Notes: generated by a model from the sequence alone, not told the origin. A stretch of DNA of 64,000 bases from Planctomycetia bacterium (GCA_015200345.1 CP054187.1:1286470-1350469), one strand, 5' to 3'; positions 51,781 through 61,299 are shown, counted from the first letter of the stretch. A program made the numbers and translations.

Positions 51781-52482
51781 TTAGCGTCGGCGGCGGATCA
51801 GGCCGAGCGCGCCGAGGCCGAGGAGGGCCAGCGACGACGGCTCGGGGATCAGGACCAACTGAACGCCGTTGATCGTGCCGAAGCTCGGAGCGACTTCATC
51901 AGCGCTGATCGTCAGCGTACCCGCGACGACGGCGACATTCGCGTGCAGCGTGTGCGTCTGGCCGGCGATGAAGACGTTGCCGGCCGGAATCGGACCGGTC
52001 GAGTTCAGCGTGATACCATTGACGGTAACCGCCGTGGTGTCCGTTCCGGTGAAGTCCGGAGCGACTGCGTAGGTGTACACGTCATAGATACCGTTGACCA
52101 AGCCAGTGAACGTAATCGTCAGCGGGCCGGTGACCGCACTAAGGTCCTGGCCATCGTCCAGCAGAAGCTCCTGGTTGCCAGTGGTGTTCGCATTGTTGAA
52201 CGCGAAGTTACCACCGAGTGCGGAGCTGCGTGTGACCGTCACAGGCGTCGGCGTGCATGCCGCACCCGTGCCCGCATTCAGAATCTGGGTCTGCGAGATG
52301 CCGTCGAACAGGTTCCAGCAACCCGCACCCGCAGCGCCAGCAGCTGCGCCATAGGTGTTAGCAGGAGCGCCGTCGCCAGCACCGCCAGGTGCAGCCGTGT
52401 CAAAGTCGATGTTGATGTTCTGGGCGTTGACCGAAACGGCCGCAGCCAGAACGAACGCTACCGCAAGTGAAATCTTCCGCAT
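51781..52482 (-). CDS. PEP-CTERM sorting domain protein
   Basis: 233 aa from the ATG at 52482 with AGGAGG about 7 bases upstream. Signal peptide MRKISLAVAFVLAAAVSVNAQ. A beta-rich domain follows (INIDFDTAAPGGAGDGAP, FAFNNANTTGNQELLLDDGQ, LTITFTGLVNGIYDVYTYAV, FIAGQTHTLHANVAVVAGTL). The tail is PEPSSLALLGLGALGLIRRRR, processed by an exosortase. It is a secreted or surface protein; no catalytic motif. It has its own promoter (52605-52634) and terminator. Confidence 0.88.
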   Translation of the reverse strand: MRKISLAVAFVLAAAVSVNAQNINIDFDTAAPGGAGDGAPANTYGAAAGAAGAGCWNLFDGISQTQILNAGTGAACTPTPVTVTRSSALGGNFAFNNANTTGNQELLLDDGQDLSAVTGPLTITFTGLVNGIYDVYTYAVAPDFTGTDTTAVTVNGITLNSTGPIPAGNVFIAGQTHTLHANVAVVAGTLTISADEVAPSFGTINGVQLVLIPEPSSLALLGLGALGLIRRRR

Positions 52483-52604
52483 GTCTCTTCCTCCTGATTG
52501 CCTTGAGGCGGCCAAGTCGATTTGACCCTCCGCCGCCTGTATTTCCTCGCTCCAACGGCACGCGCAGCTCGCCCAACGGGCCTGCACTACCGCAACTTGA
52601 GAGC

Positions 52605-52634
52605 ATCCTAACCGAATTCACGACTCGATGTCAA
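52605..52634 (-). promoter_or_regulatory. Promoter of the PEP-CTERM gene at 51781
   Basis: Minus strand TTGACA (52629-52634), 18-base spacer, TAGGAT (52605-52610). Leader of about 115 bases. Beyond it, 52640-52839 is AT-richer sequence with no gene. Confidence 0.5.
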
Positions 52635-52839
52635 GAGTTTGCGGCACTCGATTTCGTTTTTTTCCGCAGTCACTACAAAACACGAGCAGTTCGGCCGCCT
52701 GAACCACATGCACAAGCCGCCCGATTCGCCGTAACTCAATTATTTTCAAACGGTTAAGCCAATAACCGAGTGCCCGAGTGCCCAAGATACAAGATAGATA
52801 ACAAGTATAGATAAATGGATTCGGGACGTAAACCACCAT

Positions 52840-53205
52840 TTATCGCGAAATCAGTGATCCGGGAATACACCGCCGGATCCCGTCAGTCTTTCGAATGGAG
52901 CCGAAGAGATTTGAACTCTCGACCTGTCGCCGCGGCGAACGCTCTCCAGCAAGCCCTCCCGCCAGCAATCGTCGGTGCGTTTCCTGGCCCCAGCCCGACT
53001 TGTAATAACGCTCCTGCTGAACGGCTTGAGATCGTTCGGAGTAGCCCTCGCAGTGAACGAGTTGCCGCGGCACATCATGCCGCGTCGATTTGGATTGGCC
53101 GCGATTGTGGCGGGCCAAGCGATCAGTCAGGTTGCCCGTCGAGCCGACGTCAAGCCGACCCGTCACTTTGACCTGCCCAGAGTTCCTCTTCGACACACAG
53201 TTCAT
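52840..53205 (-). pseudogene. Degenerate GIY-YIG nuclease-like gene
   Basis: The minus-strand frame contains GRLDVGSTGNLTDRLARHNR, SKSTRHDVPRQLVH and SQAVQQERYYKSGWG, the order seen in small GIY-YIG (UPF0213-type) proteins. The YIG tyrosine position reads Asp (GAC in place of TAC) and the first GIY strand is not recognisable (CVSKRNSGQVKVT), so the catalytic tyrosines are lost. The helix Arg (RLARH) is kept. The end of the frame runs into a tRNA-like 3' sequence. It is probably a decayed mobile nuclease. A start at 53205 or earlier (53265) cannot be decided. Confidence 0.5.
52896..52924 (-). other. tRNA 3'-end fragment
   Basis: On the minus strand: a T-arm GAGAG-TTCAAAT-CTCTT followed by CGGCTCC-A, i.e. 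the T stem-loop and the 3' acceptor strand of a tRNA (Ser- or Leu-like). No matching 5' half is found upstream on this strand, so it is a fragment, not a working tRNA. Confidence 0.4.
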
Positions 53206-53341
53206 CGGTCCCGCTTCGGACCTGCGTTCCCGGCTGGATGCTCCGCGAGGCGTCAGGACTGTCAATCCGAGACTATCACCCGATGGCAGCGGGGTCGAAA
53301 ACCAGGCCGAGGCGCGGTAACCTGTCAGGACATGAAGACGA

Positions 53342-56110
53342 GTGACGAGTATGGGTCCAAGCTCGATCTCAAATTTCTTTTTGCAGGCCGTCGGCGAAAG
53401 CTGCTTCGGATTTCAAGAGCGTTTTGCGCGCGAGCTGCCGGCGCTGGTCAATATCCCGACCGGACTGGGCAAGACCGCGATGGCCGTCGTGGGCTGGTTG
53501 TGGCGGCGGTTCGGGGCGGGCGACGAGCTACGCCGCCAGACGCCGCGGCGGCTGGTGTACTGCCTGCCGATGCGGGTGCTGGTGGAGCAGACGCGGGACA
53601 ACGCGATCCGATGGCTGCACAACGTGGGTCGGCTCGGCGGCGAGGTGACGTTCGATCCTCCGCTGAGCTGGGGTCGGCAGGCGACGCCGAACGACGGCGT
53701 TGCGAAGTACGTACCGAGCGCCGACAAACCGGGCACCGTCGCGGTATACGTCCTGATGGGCGGTGAGGATGAGGACGACTGGGACCTCCACCCCGAGCGC
53801 GAAGCCATCATCATCGGCACGCAGGACATGCTTTTGTCGCGGGCGCTCAACCGCGGGTACGCGGCCAGCCGCTCGCGCTGGCCGATGCAGTTCGGGCTGC
53901 TCAACACGGACTGCCTGTGGGTCTTCGACGAAATCCAGTTGATGGGCAGCGGGCTGGCGACGACGGCGCAGTTGGAGGCGTTCCGCCGACTTTTACCCAC
54001 CAACGAATCGCCCCACGCGAAGGAAGGCCACGGTTGCCTCAGCGTGTGGATGTCTGCAACGCTCGACCGAAAGTGGCTGGAGACTGTGGATTTCAAGGAT
54101 CGCGTTGGCAACCTGGTTGTTCTGGAGCTGGACAAAACGGATCACGACAACGAAGAGATCAAGAAGCGCTGGGCGGCGAAGAAACCGCTCGGGAAGTCCT
54201 CGGCGACGATGGGCGACGCGGCCAGCCTCGCCGACGAAGTTCGCAAGGCTCACAAGCGCGGCACGCGGACGATCGTCGTGGTGAACACGGTCAAGCGGGC
54301 CTACGCGCTGTTTGAGGCGTTGCGCACATCGATGGCCGGGGGATCGAAGGCTCAACGGGGCAGGCGAGGAAAGGGCGCGGACACGCCGGTTCAGGCGTCG
54401 CCGGGAGACCAAACGCCGAAGGTCGTCCTCCTGCACTCGCGGTTTCGGCCTCCCGACAGAGCCGAGCGAGTCGAAGAGGCGCTCGCCGATCCGCCGCCCG
54501 AAGGCACGATCGTCGTCAGCACGCAGGTCATCGAGGCCGGCGTGGATGTGAGCGCCGCGACGCTGTTCACGGAGCTGGCGCCGTGGGCGTCGCTGGTACA
54601 ACGATTCGGGCGGTGCAACCGGCGCGGAGAGCAGAATGAACGCGCATCCGTGCGGTGGATCGACGTGCCGGACAAGGACGCCGCGCCGTACGACGCGGAA
54701 GACCTGCGGAAGGCACGCGACACGCTGGGAGCCATCGCCGAACAGCCCGAGGCGCAACGGAGCGTCAGCCTGGCCGCGCTGAGTGCGCTGGACGTCAACC
54801 TGCCGTTCAATCACACCCACGTCATCCGCCGGCGGGATCTGATCGACCTGTTCGACACGACGCCGGACCTGGCCGGCAACGACATCGACATCGACCGCTT
54901 CGTGCGCGAGGTCGAGGACTCGGACGTGCGCGTGTTCTGGCGCGACTATGGTGACCCGGAGAAGGGCGCCACGCCGAACAACATCGGGGGAAAGGACGCG
55001 GAGAAGGGCGCCCCACGTATTGAACCGGCCCCGCGACGGGAGGAACTCTGCCCGGCGCCGATCGGGGCGGTGAAAAAGGACACCAAGGGGAAGACGACTT
55101 ACACCGAGTTCCGCAAGTTCGTGAACGAGCACGCTAACAGCGTCTGGCGTTGGAGCTTTCTCGACGAGAAGTGGGAGCCGGCTCGGGCGGACGCCATTGC
55201 GCCCGGACAGGTGTTCCTGATCCATGCTGACGCGGGCGGGTACTCGGCGAAAACGGGATGGGATCCTGGGAGCACAGCGCGCGTTGCGCCCCTTGCCTCC
55301 CCGTCGGGTGCCGCGGGTGAAACGCTCGACGGGACTGACTCGGACCGGCTTTCCCGCGCCGGCGTGTGGCAGACGATCGCCGAGCACACGGACGCGGTGT
55401 TCAGGGAACTGGTCGCGATCGTAAAGTCACTTAAGCTCGACGGTCGCCAGGCCAGCGTGCTGAAAGAAGCGGCACGGCACCACGACTGGGGCAAGGCGCA
55501 TCAGGTGTTTTGCGGCGCCCTGCCGGACGGCATGCCGAACCACGCAGTTCAGTGGGCCAAGGCACCCGGTTCGTGGAAGCGGTACGCCCGCCGGCATTTC
55601 CGGCACGAGCTGGCTTCCGCGCTGGCCGTGCTCCAGCGCCCGCACGATGCGCTCAAAAAACTGCGCGACGATGACCTCAACCTTGTCGCGTACCTCGTCG
55701 CCGCACATCACGGCAAGGTGCGGCTGTCGATCCGCTCGCTGCCCAACGAGCAGCGGCCGAACCCGCGGACTGACACCGATGGGCACGAACGGCGCTTCGC
55801 CCGCGGCGTATGGGACGGCGACGAACTACCGGAGGTCGACCTTGGTCAAAACGGCGATGGCACCCGGATCATCGCGCCCCGGGTCACGCTCTCGCTGGAA
55901 CCGATGGAACTGGGCCTGTGCGAACAGGGGCAGTTTGCCGGTCAGCCGTCGTGGGCCGAGCGCATGATCCGCCTGCGCGATACGCTCGGACCATTCCGCC
56001 TGGCGTACTTGGAGGCGATCCTCCGCGCGGCGGACATGCGGGCGAGTCGGGCGGCGACCAGTCAAACGGCTGACAACACGGATGACAGCGAGGGAGCGAG
56101 CGATGGCTGA
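53342..56110 (+). CDS. cas3: CRISPR-associated helicase-nuclease Cas3, type I-G
   Basis: 922 aa; GTG at 53342 or ATG 53351. The helicase comes first: FQERFARELPALVNIPTGLGKTA with the Walker A loop at residues 41-45, DEIQ at 196-199 (motif II), SATLDR near residue 240 (motif III) and QRFGRCNRRG at about 420-429 (motif VI). The HD nuclease domain is at the C-terminus: HHDWGKAHQ with His714-Asp715, then VAAHHGKVRL with His789-His790. This helicase-then-HD order is that of type I-G (formerly I-U) Cas3, the reverse of most subtypes. It unwinds and cuts target DNA after Cascade binding. First gene of the seven-gene operon; it overlaps csx17 by 8 bases. Confidence 0.93.
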   Translation: MTSMGPSSISNFFLQAVGESCFGFQERFARELPALVNIPTGLGKTAMAVVGWLWRRFGAGDELRRQTPRRLVYCLPMRVLVEQTRDNAIRWLHNVGRLGGEVTFDPPLSWGRQATPNDGVAKYVPSADKPGTVAVYVLMGGEDEDDWDLHPEREAIIIGTQDMLLSRALNRGYAASRSRWPMQFGLLNTDCLWVFDEIQLMGSGLATTAQLEAFRRLLPTNESPHAKEGHGCLSVWMSATLDRKWLETVDFKDRVGNLVVLELDKTDHDNEEIKKRWAAKKPLGKSSATMGDAASLADEVRKAHKRGTRTIVVVNTVKRAYALFEALRTSMAGGSKAQRGRRGKGADTPVQASPGDQTPKVVLLHSRFRPPDRAERVEEALADPPPEGTIVVSTQVIEAGVDVSAATLFTELAPWASLVQRFGRCNRRGEQNERASVRWIDVPDKDAAPYDAEDLRKARDTLGAIAEQPEAQRSVSLAALSALDVNLPFNHTHVIRRRDLIDLFDTTPDLAGNDIDIDRFVREVEDSDVRVFWRDYGDPEKGATPNNIGGKDAEKGAPRIEPAPRREELCPAPIGAVKKDTKGKTTYTEFRKFVNEHANSVWRWSFLDEKWEPARADAIAPGQVFLIHADAGGYSAKTGWDPGSTARVAPLASPSGAAGETLDGTDSDRLSRAGVWQTIAEHTDAVFRELVAIVKSLKLDGRQASVLKEAARHHDWGKAHQVFCGALPDGMPNHAVQWAKAPGSWKRYARRHFRHELASALAVLQRPHDALKKLRDDDLNLVAYLVAAHHGKVRLSIRSLPNEQRPNPRTDTDGHERRFARGVWDGDELPEVDLGQNGDGTRIIAPRVTLSLEPMELGLCEQGQFAGQPSWAERMIRLRDTLGPFRLAYLEAILRAADMRASRAATSQTADNTDDSEGASDG

Positions 56111-58493
56111 GTTGCAACGCCACGATGATGCAGGTACCGAGCACAAATCGTTGGAACCCACTCCCCCACAGTCGCGGCTCGGATCAAACCACCACGACCT
56201 GGAACTGCCGGGCTGCACGCCGGAACCGCTGATGGCGTACCTGAAGGCCCTGGGCGTTCTGCGCCTGGTGAGCGAACAGAAGGACCCCGGCGCCCGCGGC
56301 TGGTGGAAGAACGACGTCTTCTGGCTGCGATCCAAGCTCGACCGCGACGCCCTGGTGACGTTCTTCCTGGAGGTATACAAGCCCACACCGATCGTCGCAC
56401 CCTGGGCCGGCGGCTCCGGATTCTTCAAGAAGGACAACACAAAGTACGTGAAGGAGTTGAGCAACAGCAAAACGTCTCGCGTCGGTCTTTGCGCGGAGGT
56501 GATCCGGACCGTCCAAGCAATCATCGATGAGGAGAAAATCGGCGACAAGCCGAAGGACGAGGACAAGACCCGCCTGATCCGCCGATACCGGCGCGAACTG
56601 CCCGACGAAGTCGTCGCGTGGATGGACGCCGCGATGGTGCTTCAGCAGGACGGGCAGGGGTTTGCCCCTCTACTCGGCACGGGCGGCAACGACGGCCGTC
56701 TCGACTTTACGCAGAACTTCATGCAACGGATCGTCTCGCTCGGCTTGCATAAGGAAGAGCAGGCGACTGACGAATCTCGAGCATGGCTTGCCCATGCCCT
56801 CTTCGCATCGACAGCAAAACTCCACTCGGCAAGTGTTGGCCAGTTCGCTCCAGGGCGTGCGGGCGGACCGAACGCCACGCAGGGCATGGAGGGCGACTCG
56901 ACCGACGACCCGTGGGATTTCATCTTCATGATGGAGGGCGCGCTTGTCCTCGCTGGGGCCGCGGTACGACGGTTCGGCGTCGCAGATTCGGCACGAGCAG
57001 CGTTCCCGTTCACGGTTCGCGCCATCGCCGCCGGCTTCGATTCGCCAGCATCCAAGGACGGAGTGGATTCCCGAGGTGAGCTGTGGCTCCCGCTCTGGAC
57101 CCGCCCGACCAACGTCGCCGAACTCCGTCAGCACTTCGGCGAAGGGCGTGCGGAGGTTTCCAGGCGCGCGGCACGGGACGGAGCGGACTTCGCCCGCGCC
57201 GTAACGGGTCTCGGTGTAGACCGCGGCATCACAGGATTCAACCGGCTTGGGTTCCTGAAGCGCAGCGGCAAGGCCTACTTGGCCGCGCCGCTGGGGCGGT
57301 TTGAGGTCGTCGAGCGCACCGATGTCGATCGACTGCGCGAGGTTGATCCTTGGCTCAACGGCTTCCGTCGTGCCGCTGGTGATAAGAACCCCCCGCCGCG
57401 ATTCGCTTCGGCGCTGCGGCGGATAGACTCGGCAATCTTCGATTTCTGCAAGTACGGCGGCGCGGCGTTTTTCCAGAGGATCATCGTCGCGCTGGGCGCG
57501 GCCGAACGGGAACTCGCCAATACGGAGCGGTTCCGGGAAGACAAGAAACTCAAACCGCTCGCCGGGTTGTCGGCGGAGTGGATCGGGGCCGCCGATGACG
57601 GATCGCGCGAGTACAGCATCGCCCTGGCCCTGGCCGGGGTGCATCACGAGCCGGACGGCCCGGCCGAGCAGCCGAAGATCGGACCGCTGCGCACGAATCT
57701 GGAACCCGTGGATTGGCAGAAGCGCTGCCGCGCCTGGGCCGAGAAGGAGCGCTGCGTCGTCTGGAACGCCGCCGACCTGGCGACGAATCTGGCCAACGTC
57801 CTCCAGCGCCGCATGATGGACGGTGAGCGCGCCGGCTGCCAGCGCCTGCCGCTGGCGTCGCGCTTCACCGTGCCGCTCGACGTTATCGCGGCCTTCATCG
57901 CCGGCGAGCTCGACGACGCGCGGATCGAGGAACTGATCTGGGGACTGATGCTGATCGACACGTGGCGCCGGGATCTTGCGCCTGCGGGCATGAATCAGAG
58001 CCGCGACGGTCAGCGGGCCGATCCCAACCCGCTGCCGCGCGAGTACGCCCTGCTGAAACTTCTGTTCCTGCCGCGGCCGCTCGTGGCCGAACGGCCCGGC
58101 GACAAGGTCCGGTGGCGGCTTGCCCGGCTCCGGACTGATCCAGTCAACCCGCGTCGCAGGCACCTCGAATCGGGCATCGTCATCCGTCCCGAGCCGCGCA
58201 TCCTGCCGCTTCTCCGCGCCGGACGGATCGGCGAGGCGTGCCGGATCGCCGCCCAGCGCCTGCGCGTCTCCGGCCTGCCGCCGATGCCGGGGCCATTGCC
58301 GACCGGCGTGATGCGCGACGGCGCCTGGGCCGAACGAATCATTGAACCGCGTCGTGCCCAGCGACTGGCCGCCGCGCTGCTGATCCCGATTGCATCAGAA
58401 TCCGTCAACCGACTCGTTCATCTGGTCTGCCGCGCCGACGGATCGGACGCGGCCGAAGCACTCGCCGCTTCGGCGGCAGGAGAATCCCAATGA
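56103..58493 (+). CDS. csx17: Type I-G CRISPR protein Csx17 (large subunit, Cas8-like)
   Basis: 796 aa from the ATG at 56103, which overlaps the cas3 stop and has GAGGGAG upstream; the frame's first ATG (56082) lies further inside cas3. ELPGCTPEPLMAYLKALGVLRLVSEQ...WWKNDVFWLRS is the diagnostic Csx17 N-terminus. APWAGGSGFFKKD, FDFTQNFMQRI-type (LDFTQNFMQRIVSLG) and DPWDFIFMMEGALVLAGAAVRRFG follow, and LPPMPGPLPTGVMRDGAWAERIIEP near the C-terminus. Csx17 (Cas8u2) serves as the Cascade large subunit that recognises target DNA. No zinc or nuclease motif is apparent. Stop overlaps csb1 (ATGA). Confidence 0.92.
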   Translation: MAELQRHDDAGTEHKSLEPTPPQSRLGSNHHDLELPGCTPEPLMAYLKALGVLRLVSEQKDPGARGWWKNDVFWLRSKLDRDALVTFFLEVYKPTPIVAPWAGGSGFFKKDNTKYVKELSNSKTSRVGLCAEVIRTVQAIIDEEKIGDKPKDEDKTRLIRRYRRELPDEVVAWMDAAMVLQQDGQGFAPLLGTGGNDGRLDFTQNFMQRIVSLGLHKEEQATDESRAWLAHALFASTAKLHSASVGQFAPGRAGGPNATQGMEGDSTDDPWDFIFMMEGALVLAGAAVRRFGVADSARAAFPFTVRAIAAGFDSPASKDGVDSRGELWLPLWTRPTNVAELRQHFGEGRAEVSRRAARDGADFARAVTGLGVDRGITGFNRLGFLKRSGKAYLAAPLGRFEVVERTDVDRLREVDPWLNGFRRAAGDKNPPPRFASALRRIDSAIFDFCKYGGAAFFQRIIVALGAAERELANTERFREDKKLKPLAGLSAEWIGAADDGSREYSIALALAGVHHEPDGPAEQPKIGPLRTNLEPVDWQKRCRAWAEKERCVVWNAADLATNLANVLQRRMMDGERAGCQRLPLASRFTVPLDVIAAFIAGELDDARIEELIWGLMLIDTWRRDLAPAGMNQSRDGQRADPNPLPREYALLKLLFLPRPLVAERPGDKVRWRLARLRTDPVNPRRRHLESGIVIRPEPRILPLLRAGRIGEACRIAAQRLRVSGLPPMPGPLPTGVMRDGAWAERIIEPRRAQRLAAALLIPIASESVNRLVHLVCRADGSDAAEALAASAAGESQ

Positions 58494-59647
58494 GCAATGG
58501 CAACACGATTGATTATCAAGCACTCAAGGACGCCCCGCGCCTCCTCATGGAGGCCAGGCTGAAACCGCTTCAGGGCCACCGTTTCCAACCCACCGGCTTC
58601 GCCGATCTCGGGCCGGCCCGTTACACGCTGCCCGACGGGACGGAGATGCTGCTGGTCGACTCCGTGCAGTCCGTGGCCAACCGCATGGAGCTGGCCTGTT
58701 GGGACGCTCCAGCAGAGGATTTGATCGCTGAACTGCGCGGCCTGCCATACATCAAGATCATAGACGCGAACAACAGGCACGTGAGCAATTCCCTGTTGGA
58801 AGCGCATCGGATTAACTCCGAGTACGTGATGAAGGAGGCGTGGCGCATCTTAGAGATAAACGGGAACCGGGAAATCGCCAACAAGCCATTCAGCGAGGAG
58901 TTTGCCACAGAGATCGGCTATGAGAAGGATGGTCGTGTCGATTGGAAGAAGTTCCACGCGGGGTTGCTCAAGTACGATCCCAACAGCCTCATTCACGGGT
59001 GTTTTCTCGAAGAGATCGGAGGTCGATTACGTGCGACGCGGGCCCTATCGGGCTTCATCGAGGCTTGCGGGGTCGCCGTAGCGGAGAGCGGTGGCGTCAA
59101 GAACAACATTGTTCAGCCCGAACTGAAGGGCGGCGAAGGCAATGTCCCCTTACATCGGACCGAGTTCACTGCGCGAGAGATCAAGGCCTATTTCAACCTG
59201 GACCTGGCCCTGCTGCGCGGCTACGGCCTGGGGCACAATCCTGACCGGAAAACGGACGGCGGCTTTGAATGGTCAGACCCCGAGAAGCTGCTGATTGCGC
59301 TGTCGCTGTTCAAGATCCGCCGGTTCCTTTCTACCGGCCTGCGCTTGCGTACCGCCTGCGACCTGGAACTTGATGGTGAACTGACCGTCACGCGGCCCGG
59401 CGGTTTCGCAGTGCCGTCCGAAAGCGATCTCCTGGCGGAATGCACGCAGCTGATCGGCGCTTGCAAGCCGTACTTTGCCGCAGCGCAGAAGGACGGCGAC
59501 TTCAAAGACCGCCCCGTCACGCTGGTCGAGTGGAAGCCAGGCAAAAAAAAGAGCGGCAAGGGCAAGAAGTCTGAGGAGAGTGACGAGGCCGAAGACGAGA
59601 ATGCCGGCGATAGTAACACGGATGATCAACAGGACGACGACGAATGA
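58490..59647 (+). CDS. csb1: Type I-G Cas7 (Csb1/GSU0053)
   Basis: 385 aa, ATG overlapping the csx17 stop. The N-terminal MEARLKPLQGHRFQPTGFADLGPARY and LLVDSVQSVANRMELACWD are the GSU0053 family markers. TSLIH-type region (NSLIHGCFLEEI), RATRALSGFIEACGV and LDLALLRGYGLG, then LLIALSLFKIRRFLSTGLRLRTACDLE, follow. Cas7 copies line the crRNA along the Cascade backbone. The C-terminus is a low-complexity Lys/Glu/Asp/Ser-rich tail (about residues 345-385, ending DDQQDDDE), which is unusual. Confidence 0.92.
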   Translation: MSNGNTIDYQALKDAPRLLMEARLKPLQGHRFQPTGFADLGPARYTLPDGTEMLLVDSVQSVANRMELACWDAPAEDLIAELRGLPYIKIIDANNRHVSNSLLEAHRINSEYVMKEAWRILEINGNREIANKPFSEEFATEIGYEKDGRVDWKKFHAGLLKYDPNSLIHGCFLEEIGGRLRATRALSGFIEACGVAVAESGGVKNNIVQPELKGGEGNVPLHRTEFTAREIKAYFNLDLALLRGYGLGHNPDRKTDGGFEWSDPEKLLIALSLFKIRRFLSTGLRLRTACDLELDGELTVTRPGGFAVPSESDLLAECTQLIGACKPYFAAAQKDGDFKDRPVTLVEWKPGKKKSGKGKKSEESDEAEDENAGDSNTDDQQDDDE

Positions 59648-61299
59648 TCGCAATCTCCTTTAAGTTCCTCGCCGGCCGTTACCACGCCACGCCGTGGGGC
59701 CGGCACGTCAACGAAGGCGCGGTCGAGTGGCCGCCCTCGCCGTGGCGGATTCTCCGCGCGCTGGTCGCGACGTGGAAGCGCACGATGCCGGACGTGGCCG
59801 AGTCGGAGATGAGGCCTATCTTCGAGGCGCTCGCCGCCGCGCCGCCGCGGTTCATATTGCCGCCCGCCTCAACCGGCCACACGCGCCACTACATGCCCTG
59901 GTTCAAGAAGGGCCCGGATGACCGCACGCTGGTGTTTGACACCTTTGTCGCCGTTTCGCGCGAGGCGGCGCTGCTTGTCCGCTGGCCGGAGGCTTCGCTT
60001 GACGACGCGCAGCGCGATACGCTGAACCGCATTCTCGCAAACGTCAACACCCTCGGCCGCTCCGAGTCCTGGTGTGAGGCGCGGCTTATGAACGACGATG
60101 ACGCTTGCGCCATGATTGAGAATCGCAGATCAGTCCACGTCGAGCCGCTCAACGGCGCCGGCGTTCCCGACGACTGCGAAATCATCCGCCTGCTCTGCCC
60201 CGACCCGGGCACGGCGTTCGCGGACAGCCACGTTGTCAAGGTGAACGTGAAGACCATCGGCCGCGGAAGGAACAGACAGACAGCGGAGGAACGCATTACC
60301 ATTTACGACCCGGCATGGAACCTCTGCATGGAAACGCTGCAACTGCACGACGAGAAGTGGTCTGACCCGCCCGGCTCGCGATGGGTCCAATACGCCCGCC
60401 CGCGCGACTGCTTCAAAATTGAGCCGACGGCGCGGACCGGTTCTCGTTCACCGGACCGCCCGCACATCCAGGTCGTCCGCTACGTACTCGATTCGACGGT
60501 CCTGCCGATGGTGACGGAGACGCTCCCCGTTGCCGAGGCGGCGCGCCGCAAGCTGATGAGCATTCACGGTCAACTCACGAAGCGCAACGGCGTTCGCGGC
60601 CGCTCGCCCATCCTCTCTGGCAAGGACGAACGCGGCCAGCCCCTCGTCGGCCACATCCATGCGTACTTCCTGCCCACCGACGAAGACGGCGACGGCCGAC
60701 TCGACCATCTCACGGTTTTCGCGCGCGACGGCTTCGATCCCGAAGAGCGCCGCGCGCTGGACCGCCTGCGTGAACTGAAGACCGGCCGAAAGGGCGAAGA
60801 ACGCCATCCGCTTCACCTGCTTCTGCTGGGCATGGGCACGCTCGACGAGTACTGCCCAGGGCCGCTTCGGGCGTCAAGCGGCTGGGTCTCCGCTACGCCG
60901 TACGTCGCCACGCGGCACGCGAAGGCTCGAGGGCGAGACCGGATCGACACGTCGTCGTCGCAGGCGCGTGTCGATTTTCTCATGTCCGATCTGCGCAGTC
61001 AGATTCGTGCCGTGCTCCCCGATTTCGCCAGCAACGCAGACAAAGTGAACAAGGTGAACATCACTCCCGTGCTCGACGGCGGCGCGTTCAAAATCGCCGG
61101 TCGCTGGCGGCCGATCCAGTTCAATCGCTTTCGTCGCAAGCCCGGCGACGACGGCGGCCTACGCCTCGCCGGTGCGTTTCGCATCACGTTCCCGCAGCCG
61201 GTCGCCGGCCCCATCGCCCTGGGCCATTCGTCGCACTTCGGCATGGGCTTGTTTGTGCCAGACTCAACCAACAGATCAGGAGAGGGCATTCCATGCTGA
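59644..61299 (+). CDS. csb2: Type I-G Csb2 (GSU0054), Cas5-Cas6 fusion-like
   Basis: 551 aa, ATG overlapping the csb1 stop. The N-terminal half is Cas5-like: FLAGRYHATPWGRHVNEGAVEWPPSPWRILRALVA. The C-terminal half begins near GHIHAYFLPTDEDGDGRLDHLTVFARDGFD and ends with FGMGLFVPDS, preceded by a Gly-rich segment (PVAGPIALGHSSHFG), the Cas6-like RNA-binding loop. In type I-G this protein is thought to combine the Cascade Cas5 role with crRNA processing. It is the only Cas6-like gene in the window, so it may also process crRNA for the csm genes downstream. It overlaps cas10 by 7 bases. Confidence 0.9.
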   Translation: MIAISFKFLAGRYHATPWGRHVNEGAVEWPPSPWRILRALVATWKRTMPDVAESEMRPIFEALAAAPPRFILPPASTGHTRHYMPWFKKGPDDRTLVFDTFVAVSREAALLVRWPEASLDDAQRDTLNRILANVNTLGRSESWCEARLMNDDDACAMIENRRSVHVEPLNGAGVPDDCEIIRLLCPDPGTAFADSHVVKVNVKTIGRGRNRQTAEERITIYDPAWNLCMETLQLHDEKWSDPPGSRWVQYARPRDCFKIEPTARTGSRSPDRPHIQVVRYVLDSTVLPMVTETLPVAEAARRKLMSIHGQLTKRNGVRGRSPILSGKDERGQPLVGHIHAYFLPTDEDGDGRLDHLTVFARDGFDPEERRALDRLRELKTGRKGEERHPLHLLLLGMGTLDEYCPGPLRASSGWVSATPYVATRHAKARGRDRIDTSSSQARVDFLMSDLRSQIRAVLPDFASNADKVNKVNITPVLDGGAFKIAGRWRPIQFNRFRRKPGDDGGLRLAGAFRITFPQPVAGPIALGHSSHFGMGLFVPDSTNRSGEGIPC

